From: CAYZJD01 sp964483455
Lineage (GTDB): Bacteria > Acidobacteriota > Terriglobia > Bryobacterales > Bryobacteraceae
Direction: 5' to 3'
DNA: 64,000 bases
Assembly: GCA_964483455.1 (NCBI GenBank)
Contig: CAZACK010000012.1
Location: 5,522-69,521 of the forward strand
The notes beneath the pieces are model-generated. The model ran no database searches. It worked only from the letters and a program-made list of their open reading frames with translations, and was not told where the DNA came from. This document shows, piece by piece, positions 38,667-46,566 of this stretch. Numbering within the stretch: the first letter of the stretch is position 1; every line of letters starts with the position of its first letter. A program made the translations under genes and the position numbers.

Positions 38667-38702
38667 CCGCCGCCGGATGCACCAGGTGATCGAGGAATCG
38701 TT

Positions 38703-40562
38703 GTGCGCCTGTCCTGGAATGGTCGCCGCCAATACGAGGAGGTCCCGTCCGCGCCGTTGGCGCGGGACGATCCCAAGTTCGCCTCGGGGAAAATCGCTTT
38801 CTTCCAATACGTCATCGTCGGCGTCTTTGTCTTCCTGATCTCCGGATTCTGGGACCTTCAGGTCCGAAATCCGGAGTTGTACAGCGAGCGGGCGGACCGG
38901 AACCGGATCAAGTCGCTGCCGATCCTGGCCGCGCGCGGCAAGATTCTCGACCGGGAGGGGCGCGTGATCGTGGACAACCACTCCTCCTTCAGCCTGATTC
39001 TTTCGCGGGAAAACCTCAAGCCGGAACACCTGCGGGCGATCGCGGACGGTCTTCGGCTGGATTACGACGAGCTAACGGAACGACTGCGGCGTTTCCGCTC
39101 GCGACCCCGCTACCAGCCGATCATCATCAAAGAGGAACTGACGCCGGCGGACCTGGCGTTCGTCGAGGCCCATCGCGGGATGGATACGTTTCCGGAGATG
39201 GAGCTGATTCACGCGCAGCGCCGCCTGTACCCGCGCGACGGCCTGGCCGCTCACGTCGTCGGCTACATCGGCGAAGTGAGCGACGCCGAGCTGAACACGG
39301 CCGAATTCGCGCGGTACAACCAGGGTGACATCGTCGGCAAGGCCGGCATCGAGCGCGCCTACAACGATGTCCTCATGGGAGTAGACGGGCAGCGTCAGGT
39401 GGTGGTGGACAGCCGCGGCCGCGAGCGGCAGGTGATCGGCCTGAAAGAGGCGTCCCCGGGCAAGCCGCTCGATCTGACCCTCGACCTCGATCTCCAGGTG
39501 GTGGCCGAGCTGGCGATGGACAACCGCAAAGGGGCGGTGGTCGCGCTCGACCCTCGCAACGGAGACGTACTGGCGATGGTGAGCCGGCCGTGCTTTGATC
39601 CCGGCAAGTTCGCCGTCCGGCTGCGCAGCGCGGACTGGCGCGAACTGGTCAACAACCCGGATAATCCACTCCTCAACCGGGCCATTCAGGCGCAACTGGC
39701 GCCCGGCTCGACGTTCAAACCGCTGGTTGCTCTGGCGGCGCTCGAATCCGGATTGGCCGATCCCCACTCCAACGTCTACTGCAATGGCGGCGCAACCTTC
39801 TACGACCGATACTTCCGGTGCCATCTGAGAGGAGGACACGGCCTGACAGACCTCCATCGCGGGCTCGTCCACTCTTGCGATGTGTACTTCTACAACCTGG
39901 GAAACCGGCTCGGGATCGACAAGATCGCCGCGTATGCCCAGGCCTGCGGATTGGGCAGAAAGACCGGGATTGATCTTCCGCACGAAGCCGAGGGGATCGT
40001 TCCTTCGACGAGGTGGAAGGCTCGCCTTCTGCGACAGAAGTGGTATGCCGGCGAGACGATCTCGGTGGCAATCGGCCAGGGCGCGCTCACCGTTACTCCC
40101 CTGCAATTGGCCTACGCCATCGGAGGCCTGGCCATGGGCGGGATCTGGCACGCGCCGCACATCATCAAGGATCCGCAGCACGGAGAACCGCCGAGAAAAG
40201 TGGCGTTGAATGCCGGCAACGTGTCCTCGGTCCTGGACGGCATGTACGGAGTTGTCAACGAGGGAGGAACGGGCTCACGCGCGCAGCTTGCCGGAATCGA
40301 AATGTGCGGAAAGACCGGCACCGCCCAACTGGCCTCAGGCGAGGTCCTGAAGAACACCAGGCTCGGGCAAACACTGAAGGACAACGCCTGGTTTGTCGGT
40401 TTTGCACCGCGCCAATCTCCGGAGATTGTGGTCGTCGCATTGTTTGAGGGAGGCGAACACGGCAACCTGGCCGCCCCTATCGTCCGCGATGTGATCAAGT
40501 CCTATTTCGACAAGAAGGCGCGGGCCGGCCGGTCGCTGCTCGCGGGATTGAGACAGCCATGA
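38703..40562 (+). CDS. mrdA: penicillin-binding protein 2 (transpeptidase of cell elongation)
   Basis: A 619-residue class B PBP. One N-terminal membrane helix (residues about 33-50) is followed by the dimerisation domain and the transpeptidase domain. Catalytic motifs are S-x-x-K at Ser336 (GSTFKPL), SCD at 391-393, and KTG at 537-539 (GKTGTAQ). These match PBP2 and not PBP3/FtsI. The enzyme cross-links peptidoglycan with RodA as its glycan polymerase. The GTG start at 38703 gives a natural N-terminus. rodA overlaps it by 4 bp. Confidence 0.95.
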   Translation: MRLSWNGRRQYEEVPSAPLARDDPKFASGKIAFFQYVIVGVFVFLISGFWDLQVRNPELYSERADRNRIKSLPILAARGKILDREGRVIVDNHSSFSLILSRENLKPEHLRAIADGLRLDYDELTERLRRFRSRPRYQPIIIKEELTPADLAFVEAHRGMDTFPEMELIHAQRRLYPRDGLAAHVVGYIGEVSDAELNTAEFARYNQGDIVGKAGIERAYNDVLMGVDGQRQVVVDSRGRERQVIGLKEASPGKPLDLTLDLDLQVVAELAMDNRKGAVVALDPRNGDVLAMVSRPCFDPGKFAVRLRSADWRELVNNPDNPLLNRAIQAQLAPGSTFKPLVALAALESGLADPHSNVYCNGGATFYDRYFRCHLRGGHGLTDLHRGLVHSCDVYFYNLGNRLGIDKIAAYAQACGLGRKTGIDLPHEAEGIVPSTRWKARLLRQKWYAGETISVAIGQGALTVTPLQLAYAIGGLAMGGIWHAPHIIKDPQHGEPPRKVALNAGNVSSVLDGMYGVVNEGGTGSRAQLAGIEMCGKTGTAQLASGEVLKNTRLGQTLKDNAWFVGFAPRQSPEIVVVALFEGGEHGNLAAPIVRDVIKSYFDKKARAGRSLLAGLRQP

Positions 40563-41656
40563 GCATCGTGCGCCACCGCACCCTCCGCGACTTCGACTGG
40601 CCGCTGCTGATCCTGGCGTTGTCATTGAGCTCCCTGGGTGTGCTCCAGATCTATAGCGCCACCATCGGCACGATCTGGCGCGACAGTTGGTGGAAGCAGG
40701 CGATGTTCGTGGTGGTCGGATTGGCGCTGATGTTTCTGGCGACGCGCATCGATTACCACGGGCTGCTCGAGCATGTTCCCCTGCTCTACCTCGCCTCCGT
40801 GTTCACGCTGATCGCGGTGTACCTGGTGGGGCGGACGGTCTTCGGCTCCCGGCGCTGGATTCCGCTGGCCGGCGGCTTCACCTTCCAGGTCTCGGAATTC
40901 GTTAAACTGGTGGTGGTGCTGCTGGTCGCTCGTTACTTGAGCGAGCTTAGGACCGAGCGTCTGGAGATTCGGGATTTGCTGCGGCTGGGAGCGCTGGTGG
41001 GGATCCCCACGGTGCTGGTCATGCGACAGCCCGATTTGGGAACCTCCCTTACCTACGTTCCCGTTCTGGCGGCGGGCGCCTTTTTTGCGGGATTACAGTG
41101 GAAGCACGCGGTGGCCATACTGCTGTTGCTGGTGCTGCTGTTGCCGGCCGGATGGTTTCTTCTCAAGGACTACCAGAAGGCGCGCCTGGTGAGTTTTCTG
41201 GATCCAGGGCGGGACCCGCTCGGCTCGGGCTACCAGGTTATTCAGTCCAAGATCGCCATCGGCTCAGGCGGCATGTGGGGCAAGGGCGTGACCCAAGGCT
41301 CCCAGACGCAGTTGCGGTATCTGCCGGTGTCGCACACGGATTTCATTTTCGCGGCCTTCGCCGAAGAGCATGGCTTCGTGGGCGGCGTAGTTGTACTAGG
41401 ATTGTATTTTCTGCTGCTGATGCAGATCGTGCACAACGCCCAGACGGCCCCCGACCGGGCTGGAATGTACATTTGCCTGGGCGTTTGCGCGCTACTCGTG
41501 TTTCACCTGCTGGTGAACGTCGGAATGCTCGTGGGGAGACTGCCGGTCACCGGCATTCCGCTCCCTTTGATGAGCTACGGCGGCTCCAGCAGCCTGACGG
41601 TGTATTTGATGTTGGGGCTGGTCAACAACGTCCGGCTCCGGCGGTTTGTGAATTGA
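40559..41656 (+). CDS. rodA: peptidoglycan polymerase RodA (SEDS family)
   Basis: A 365-residue SEDS protein with about ten transmembrane helices. Motifs include GSRRWIPLAGGFTFQVSEF with the conserved Trp and FQ(P/V)SE, MRQPDLGTSL, then VSHTDFIFAAFAEEHGFVGG and GIPLPLMSYGGSSSLTVYL. RodA polymerises lipid II with PBP2. The ATGA overlap with mrdA shows translational coupling. It is assigned to RodA rather than FtsW because of its operon with mreBCD. Confidence 0.95.
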   Translation: MSIVRHRTLRDFDWPLLILALSLSSLGVLQIYSATIGTIWRDSWWKQAMFVVVGLALMFLATRIDYHGLLEHVPLLYLASVFTLIAVYLVGRTVFGSRRWIPLAGGFTFQVSEFVKLVVVLLVARYLSELRTERLEIRDLLRLGALVGIPTVLVMRQPDLGTSLTYVPVLAAGAFFAGLQWKHAVAILLLLVLLLPAGWFLLKDYQKARLVSFLDPGRDPLGSGYQVIQSKIAIGSGGMWGKGVTQGSQTQLRYLPVSHTDFIFAAFAEEHGFVGGVVVLGLYFLLLMQIVHNAQTAPDRAGMYICLGVCALLVFHLLVNVGMLVGRLPVTGIPLPLMSYGGSSSLTVYLMLGLVNNVRLRRFVN

Positions 41657-41719
41657 GGCGATCGAGTCGCGCTTTGCGGGAGATCGAGGCCAAACCGGGT
41701 TAAGGTTTCGTTGCGTCAG

Positions 41720-41755
41720 AGAGCCGCGCCGGGAAAGATGCAGGCGCGCGGTTCT
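41720..41755 (+). terminator. possible stem-loop after rodA
   Basis: AGAGCCGCGC and GCGCGGTTCT form a 10-bp stem with one G-U pair. No T-run follows. It may end the mre operon or form part of the leader of the RNase gene, whose ATG is 175 bp downstream. The remainder of 41657-41929 holds no gene. Confidence 0.35.
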
Positions 41756-41929
41756 CCGGCCTGAGCGGGGAGTGGAGGCACCAAGACCCCTCCTCGAGGC
41801 CGCCACAAGGTTCTTCGAGTGACCTGGACTCCAGTCCCGGCCCGATAGCACGTCACCGGGCCAAAGACTGGTGCTTGCCTCTCTGATCTGCCATCCCCGC
41901 GGTTCCTCGCCTCCAGGCGGAGGTTTCTC

Positions 41930-44254
41930 ATGGGAAAAGAACTGGTGATATCCGCTGATCGGCACGAAACGAGGGTAGCCGTCCTCGAAGACGATCAGTT
42001 GGTCGAGATCTACTTTCAACGAGCGAATGAATACTCTCTGGCAGGGAGCATCCACAAGGGACGCGTGACCCGGGTTCTGCCGGGCATGCAGTCGGCGTTC
42101 GTGGACATCGGGCTTGAGCGTGATGCGTTTCTCTATGTTTCCGACTTCTTCGAGGAAAATGAGGAATACGACAAGATGCCCGCCGGCGATGAGGTCGGCC
42201 GGCGGTTCGAGAAGGAACGGGCCGAGCGGAAGACGCCGCCCAAGGAGAGGGTGGAATTGCCGGCGGCGGTCGCCGAACAGCCGGCGGCGGACAGCCTGGA
42301 GCGCGGCGCGGATATGGACAGCCGGGACCGGCGGGGCCGTCGCTCCCGGCGGCGGCGCAACCGCGGCCGAGGATTCCCCGAGTCGAAGTACGCGCCGGAG
42401 CCGGAGGCCGCGCCCAGCCAGCCGCGAGCCGAAGAGGAGCGTCCACAAGCGGGGGGCGACTTCATGGTCCTGCCGGGCGAATCCTTGGCGAAGTACAGTC
42501 AGGAGGGGCCGGCAGAAGCCGAAGACGACGTCGCGTCAGGCTTGGTGGAGGAACCGGGCGTGCCTGCGGATAGCGCGGCAGTGATGGACGCGGAATCTGT
42601 TCTCGTGGAGTCCGTTGTCGAGGAGCCGGTTCCGTTTTCACCGGTTGAGGCACAACCTGTGCCGGAAACGGCGGAGTTTGTGTCGGTGGAGCCTGAGGCC
42701 GACTCTGAGGACGTCGCTGAGCCGGGAGCTGAATTGGAAGCCGGGAATGAACCAGTCCTGGAGGAACTGGAAGGGGCCGTGGAGGATGTTCAGGAGGAGC
42801 CGGCCGAGGCCGCTGCCGGAGAGCAGCCGGCGACCGCGGATGTCCGCGACTCCCGGCCGCTCTATACGCATCGAGTGTCGCGCCGCGTGCGGCGAAGAAT
42901 GAGGCTTGCCGCCGGGGAATCACGGCCGGAGGAAGCCCCCGCGGGGCACGCCCGGCGTACCGCTCCAGGTGAGGCGCCGGCGCCGTTCCAGCGAGCTCCG
43001 CAGGCCCCAGCCGCGCCGGAGGGAGAGGCCTCCAGACCCGAGAAGTCCGCGCCTTCGATCAGCGACCTGCTCCGCGAGGGGCAGGAGATCCTCGTCCAGA
43101 TCGCCAAGGAACCTCTCGGCCAGAAGGGGGCTCGCATCACCTCCCACATCGCGCTGCCTGGGCGCTACTGCGTCTACATGCCGACGGTTGACCACTTGGG
43201 AGTCTCGCGCAAGATTTCGAGCGACGAAGAGCGTCTGCGGCTGCGCCGGATCTTACAGGCCCACCGCACCGGCATCCCGGGCGGGTTCATCGTGCGCACG
43301 GTCGGCAGCGGCCGGTCCGAGCAGGACATCGCCGCCGACATGATGTATCTCTACAACCTGTGGCTTGACATTCGTCAGAAAGCCGAGCGCAAACCCGCGC
43401 CGCTCCTCGCCCACCACGACTTGGACATCGTGCAGCGCCTGCTGCGTGACCAGCTCTCGGATAACTTCAAGGCGATTTGGGTGGATCACGAGCAGGTCTA
43501 CGAAAGCGTGCTGCACTTCGTCGAGCGGGTGCAGCCTTCGATGGTCCCGCGGGTGAAGATGTACACTCGTCCGGCGCCGATCTTCGACGCGTTCAACATC
43601 ACCGCGGAGCTCGAGAAGGCCCTGCGGCCGCGGGTCTGGCTGAAGTCCGGCGGCTACATCGTGGTCAACCAGACGGAGGCGCTGGTGGCCATCGACATCA
43701 ATACGGGCAAATTCGTCGGCAAGAGCTCGACGCGGCTGGAAGACACGATTGTCAAGACCAATATAGAAGCGATCAAGGAAATCGTGCGCCAGTTGCGGCT
43801 GCGGGACCTCGGTGGGATCATCGTTATCGACTTCATCGACATGGAGGAGCGCAAGAACCGGCAGAAGGTCTTCCAGGCGCTCGAAGAGGAGATGCGCAAC
43901 GACCGGGCGCCTTACAAGATTCTCCAGTTCAATGACTTCGGCTTGGTCGCCATCACCCGCAAACGGGTGAAGCAGAGCCTGGAGAGGACGTTGTGCGCTC
44001 CCTGTCCGACTTGCGAAGGAGCCGGCTACGTCAAGAGCGTGCAGACCGTCATCGGCGAAGTCCTCCAGGAGGCGCATAAGGTCGCTGGCGCGGTGGAAGG
44101 ACCGCAGGTGTCGCTCCGCGTCCACCCGGACGTCGCCAGGGTGCTGAAGTCCACCGGCAACGACTACCTGGAAGAACTGGAGGAGATCCTGAAGCGGCCG
44201 GTGCTGGTGACCGGGGACGGTCTGCTGCATCCCGAGAAGTTCGACATGGCGTGA
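41930..44254 (+). CDS. rng: ribonuclease E/G family endoribonuclease with a large S1-domain insertion
   Basis: A 774-residue protein. The S1 domain opens normally (NEYSLAGSIHKGRVTRVLPG, residues 33-52) and reaches FLYVSDFF at about 68-75. An acidic, Glu/Pro/Ala-rich segment with an RRGRRSRRRRNRGR patch then runs to about residue 375, after which the S1 strands resume (ILVQIAKEPLGQKGARITSH). The catalytic DNase-I-like domain has the Mg-binding Asp589 (DINTG) and Asp634 (VIDFIDM), and the zinc-link CPTC (692-695). Without the insertion the length is about 480, typical of RNase G. GGAGG lies 7 nt before the ATG. Confidence 0.92.
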   Translation: MGKELVISADRHETRVAVLEDDQLVEIYFQRANEYSLAGSIHKGRVTRVLPGMQSAFVDIGLERDAFLYVSDFFEENEEYDKMPAGDEVGRRFEKERAERKTPPKERVELPAAVAEQPAADSLERGADMDSRDRRGRRSRRRRNRGRGFPESKYAPEPEAAPSQPRAEEERPQAGGDFMVLPGESLAKYSQEGPAEAEDDVASGLVEEPGVPADSAAVMDAESVLVESVVEEPVPFSPVEAQPVPETAEFVSVEPEADSEDVAEPGAELEAGNEPVLEELEGAVEDVQEEPAEAAAGEQPATADVRDSRPLYTHRVSRRVRRRMRLAAGESRPEEAPAGHARRTAPGEAPAPFQRAPQAPAAPEGEASRPEKSAPSISDLLREGQEILVQIAKEPLGQKGARITSHIALPGRYCVYMPTVDHLGVSRKISSDEERLRLRRILQAHRTGIPGGFIVRTVGSGRSEQDIAADMMYLYNLWLDIRQKAERKPAPLLAHHDLDIVQRLLRDQLSDNFKAIWVDHEQVYESVLHFVERVQPSMVPRVKMYTRPAPIFDAFNITAELEKALRPRVWLKSGGYIVVNQTEALVAIDINTGKFVGKSSTRLEDTIVKTNIEAIKEIVRQLRLRDLGGIIVIDFIDMEERKNRQKVFQALEEEMRNDRAPYKILQFNDFGLVAITRKRVKQSLERTLCAPCPTCEGAGYVKSVQTVIGEVLQEAHKVAGAVEGPQVSLRVHPDVARVLKSTGNDYLEELEEILKRPVLVTGDGLLHPEKFDMA

Positions 44255-44282
44255 GGAGGGCCCGTGGACAGGCGGAGAAAAC

Positions 44283-44311
44283 TTGACCACGCCGGCGGGT
44301 TCTGAGACAAT
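44283..44311 (+). promoter_or_regulatory. sigma-70-type promoter of the cold-shock gene
   Basis: TTGACC (44283-44288), 17-bp spacer, GACAAT (44306-44311). It is the most complete -35/-10 pair in the window. It leaves a leader of about 95 nt before GTG 44413. Confidence 0.65.
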
Positions 44312-44343
44312 CTCCGGGGTAGTCGGAAATGCCCGCTTGAGGT

Positions 44344-44390
44344 GGCGCGCTTCCGAGGCGCCTTGCAGATGAGGAGCCCGGGTGCTCCTC
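44344..44390 (+). promoter_or_regulatory. structured 5' leader of the cold-shock gene
   Basis: Two hairpins in the leader: GGCGC/GCGCC (44344-44362) and the stronger GAGGAGC-CCGGGT-GCTCCTC (44371-44390). Leaders of cspA-type messages often control translation by temperature; that role is inferred here. Confidence 0.45.
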
Positions 44391-44412
44391 ACAAGCTTCA
44401 GGAGATTGAGTA

Positions 44413-44616
44413 GTGAGAGAGAAAGGTGTAGTGAAGTGGTTCAACGCCGCTAAGGGCTATGGGTTCATCCAGCGCGCCAGCGGCGAGGATGTGTTCGTTC
44501 ACCATTCGGCGATCCAAATGAACGGATACCGTACTTTGGACAATGGGATGGAAGTGGAGTTCGAGGTCAAGCAAGGGCCGAAAGGCTTGCAGGCCGAGAA
44601 CGTGCAGCAGGCTTAG
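44413..44616 (+). CDS. csp: cold-shock domain protein
   Basis: A 67-residue single cold-shock domain with both RNA-binding motifs, RNP1 KGYGFI and RNP2 VFVHHS. It is a single-stranded nucleic-acid chaperone in the cytoplasm. GTG start 44413 has AGGAG about 8 nt upstream. It is a monocistronic unit with its own promoter and terminator. The C-terminus (GPKGLQAENVQQA) is normal for the family. Confidence 0.95.
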   Translation: MREKGVVKWFNAAKGYGFIQRASGEDVFVHHSAIQMNGYRTLDNGMEVEFEVKQGPKGLQAENVQQA

Positions 44617-44632
44617 GGGACTTCGACGGACA

Positions 44633-44666
44633 AAGAGCCGGCGGCTTGCGCAAGTCGCCGGCTCTT
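44633..44666 (+). terminator. terminator of the cold-shock gene
   Basis: AAGAGCCGGCG (44633-44643) pairs with CGCCGGCTCTT (44656-44666), an 11-bp perfect stem. The run of T after it is short (CCCATTTT). Confidence 0.8.
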
Positions 44667-44749
44667 CCCATTTTCTGGCGGCTGCTCTGATAAGGAACGC
44701 GCCCTTCCCGCGAGACGCGGAGGCGGTCAATGCCGCTCGTCAGCAACCG

Positions 44750-45145
44750 TCAGTTGGTGACCTGCTGGCTCCGGCTTTCGGCCCGCACGGGCAGGTAGAT
44801 CTTGTTCCACGCCTCGTGAGCGGGATGCTTGGCGTAGCGGTCCGCCGCCGCCTGGTCCTCGAACTCAATGGCGAACGCAGCGGTAAAGTCCCTCGGTTGG
44901 ACCCGGAGGGGCTTGAGCCAGATGTTCTTGATGCCGGGAATTTCCGCAGCCATCTTCTCCACGCCGTCGATGGCCGCCTGCCGGGCTTCCGGCGACGCCT
45001 CCGCAGTCCATTGAATCGTGACCAGGTGAATGATGGACTTCGGCTTGTTGTACTTGTTCTGCCCCACCATTACGCCGGATGCAAAAAGCGCTGCCGCTCC
45101 CACGAGGGCGGCGGCCGTCTTCCACGTAGCGAGTCTGCGAGTCAT
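44750..45145 (-). CDS. exported Dabb-domain (stress-responsive A/B barrel) protein
   Basis: A 131-residue protein. A hydrophobic N-terminal helix (about residues 9-26, WKTAAALVGAAALFASGV) anchors or exports it. The rest matches the dimeric alpha/beta-barrel domain: IIHLVTIQWTAEASPEAR, then IKNIWLKPLRVQPRDFTAAF and RYAKHPAHEAWNKIYLP. Dabb proteins have diverse or unknown roles. GAGGAG lies upstream of ATG 45145. It runs the same way as the next gene, 29 bp away. Confidence 0.8.
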   Translation of the reverse strand: MTRRLATWKTAAALVGAAALFASGVMVGQNKYNKPKSIIHLVTIQWTAEASPEARQAAIDGVEKMAAEIPGIKNIWLKPLRVQPRDFTAAFAIEFEDQAAADRYAKHPAHEAWNKIYLPVRAESRSQQVTN

Positions 45146-45174
45146 GTTCGATTGAATCTCCTCTGAGGATTGTT

Positions 45175-45567
45175 TCAAGAAGACGCGGTCCGGACACGTT
45201 GCAGGCCGGACCAATGTTCACACACGAGAATCGAGTTTGCCGGATTCTCTGGTGAATACTTCAATGTCGCCGGGCCGACGAGACCTGCCGGCTCGGCCGG
45301 TAGAACCTGGAGGAGCGCCGAAACATCCTGCGACGCCGTGTATTGGACGCCCCGTACCGAATAAGAGTAGAAAAGCAAGTTGTCCCGCGCCTCGGTGATG
45401 GTCGCCTCCGTCGTCCGGCCCTCGCGGTTCACTGTCAGCCGCCTCTCACGTTCCCGCAATGCGGGGTTGGTCCGCAAATCCCGGTACAGGCGAAAGCCAG
45501 CGGCCAGGGCGGCCACCAGCAGCATCGCGGCGATGGCGTACGGGGCCAGGTCGGAAATGGTGTTCAT
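45175..45567 (-). CDS. membrane-anchored DUF3592-like protein
   Basis: A 130-residue protein with one N-terminal transmembrane helix (about residues 8-24). A soluble beta-rich domain follows (REGRTTEATITEARDNLLFY, SYSVRGVQYTASQDVS, VGPATLKYSPENPANSILV). The pattern Y.Y.V.G..Y and LKYSPENPANS is typical of DUF3592-type domains. Function unknown. It ends 11 bp from the transaldolase-side gene start order and probably shares its transcript. Confidence 0.65.
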   Translation of the reverse strand: MNTISDLAPYAIAAMLLVAALAAGFRLYRDLRTNPALRERERRLTVNREGRTTEATITEARDNLLFYSYSVRGVQYTASQDVSALLQVLPAEPAGLVGPATLKYSPENPANSILVCEHWSGLQRVRTASS

Positions 45568-45578
45568 GAGCTGCGCTC

Positions 45579-46241
45579 TCAGGCGCCGACCGGGGCCTCC
45601 TGGAAAACTTTGGCCCAATCCTTCAGAAACTGCTCCAGGCCGCGGTCGGTCAGCGGATGGTTGAACAGCATGTCGAGAACCTTGAACGGCAGGGTGGCGA
45701 TGTCGGCGCCCGCCAGGGCCGCCTCCACGACGTGCATCGGCGAGCGCAGGGAGGCGGCGAGAACCTGGGTCTTGAAGCCGTAGTTCTTGTAAATGGTCGT
45801 GATACTGCGGATGAGATCCATGCCGATGTGGCTGATGTCGTCCAGCCGCCCGACAAAAGGACTGACGATATAAGCTCCCGCCTTCGCCGCCAGCAACGCC
45901 TGCGCCGGCGAAAAGCATAGAGTCACATTGAGCCGGATGCCTTCCTTGCTGAGAACCGAAGTGGCCGCAATCCCGTTGCGCGTCAGCGGCAGCTTGACAA
46001 CGACGTTCCTGTGTATCGAAGCCAGGCGGTGCGCCTCCCGAACCATCTCGGCCGTTTCCGTGCCCACGACCTCGGCGCTGATATCGCCATCAACGATGTC
46101 GCAGATGCGGCTAATCTGTTCCTCGATGGGCGTGCCCTCCTTCGCGATCAAAGACGGGTTTGTGGTTACCCCGTCGACGATGCCCCATCCGGCCGCTTTC
46201 TTCAGTTCATCGAGGTTGGCGGTATCCAGGAAAATCTTCAT
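45579..46241 (-). CDS. transaldolase / fructose-6-phosphate aldolase family
   Basis: A 220-residue short transaldolase-type class I aldolase. Key motifs: MKIFLDTANLDE at the N-terminus, GVTTNPSLIAKEG, VVVKLPLTRNGI with the Schiff-base Lys, NVTLCFSPAQALLAAKAGA and SPFVGRLDDI. The length and motifs fit the MipB/TalC subfamily. Members act as transaldolase or fructose-6-phosphate aldolase, and these cannot be separated by eye. ATG 46241 starts the domain; the frame upstream has no conserved sequence. Confidence 0.92.
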   Translation of the reverse strand: MKIFLDTANLDELKKAAGWGIVDGVTTNPSLIAKEGTPIEEQISRICDIVDGDISAEVVGTETAEMVREAHRLASIHRNVVVKLPLTRNGIAATSVLSKEGIRLNVTLCFSPAQALLAAKAGAYIVSPFVGRLDDISHIGMDLIRSITTIYKNYGFKTQVLAASLRSPMHVVEAALAGADIATLPFKVLDMLFNHPLTDRGLEQFLKDWAKVFQEAPVGA

Positions 46242-46381
46242 TCGCAGTAGGCCTCCACTCTCCGCGGGGTTGAGCGCAAGCGCAACCCCTTGGAGTGCAC
46301 AGAGTTCCGCTTCCAAGTGATCGCGATAGCTCCCATTATACACAGCGTGAAAAGCGGCGGAGCTTAGCCGCTCCGAGTCGA

Positions 46382-46447
46382 AACCGCCGAGCCGCCGAGA
46401 ACGCAGAGAGATCGAATCTCCTCCGCGTCCTCTGCGGCTCTGCGGTT
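46382..46447. repeat. intergenic palindromic repeat (copy B)
   Basis: Left arm 46382-46408 and right arm 46421-46447 form an imperfect 27-bp stem (AACCGCCGAGCCGCCGAG against CTCTGCGGCTCTGCGGTT at the base). A second hairpin AGCGGC/GCCGCT lies just to the left. The region 46242-46566 between the divergent transaldolase and kinase genes otherwise contains nothing I can support. Confidence 0.7.
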
Positions 46448-46566
46448 AAGATCTACCGCTCTCAACCCCAGGTACTAGACCCGGAAATTGAGCCGGGTGG
46501 TACCCGAAACGGCTTTCGGCCCCCAATGCATTACCAAGTGAGGTGTCAGAACGCGTCCATTCCGTG

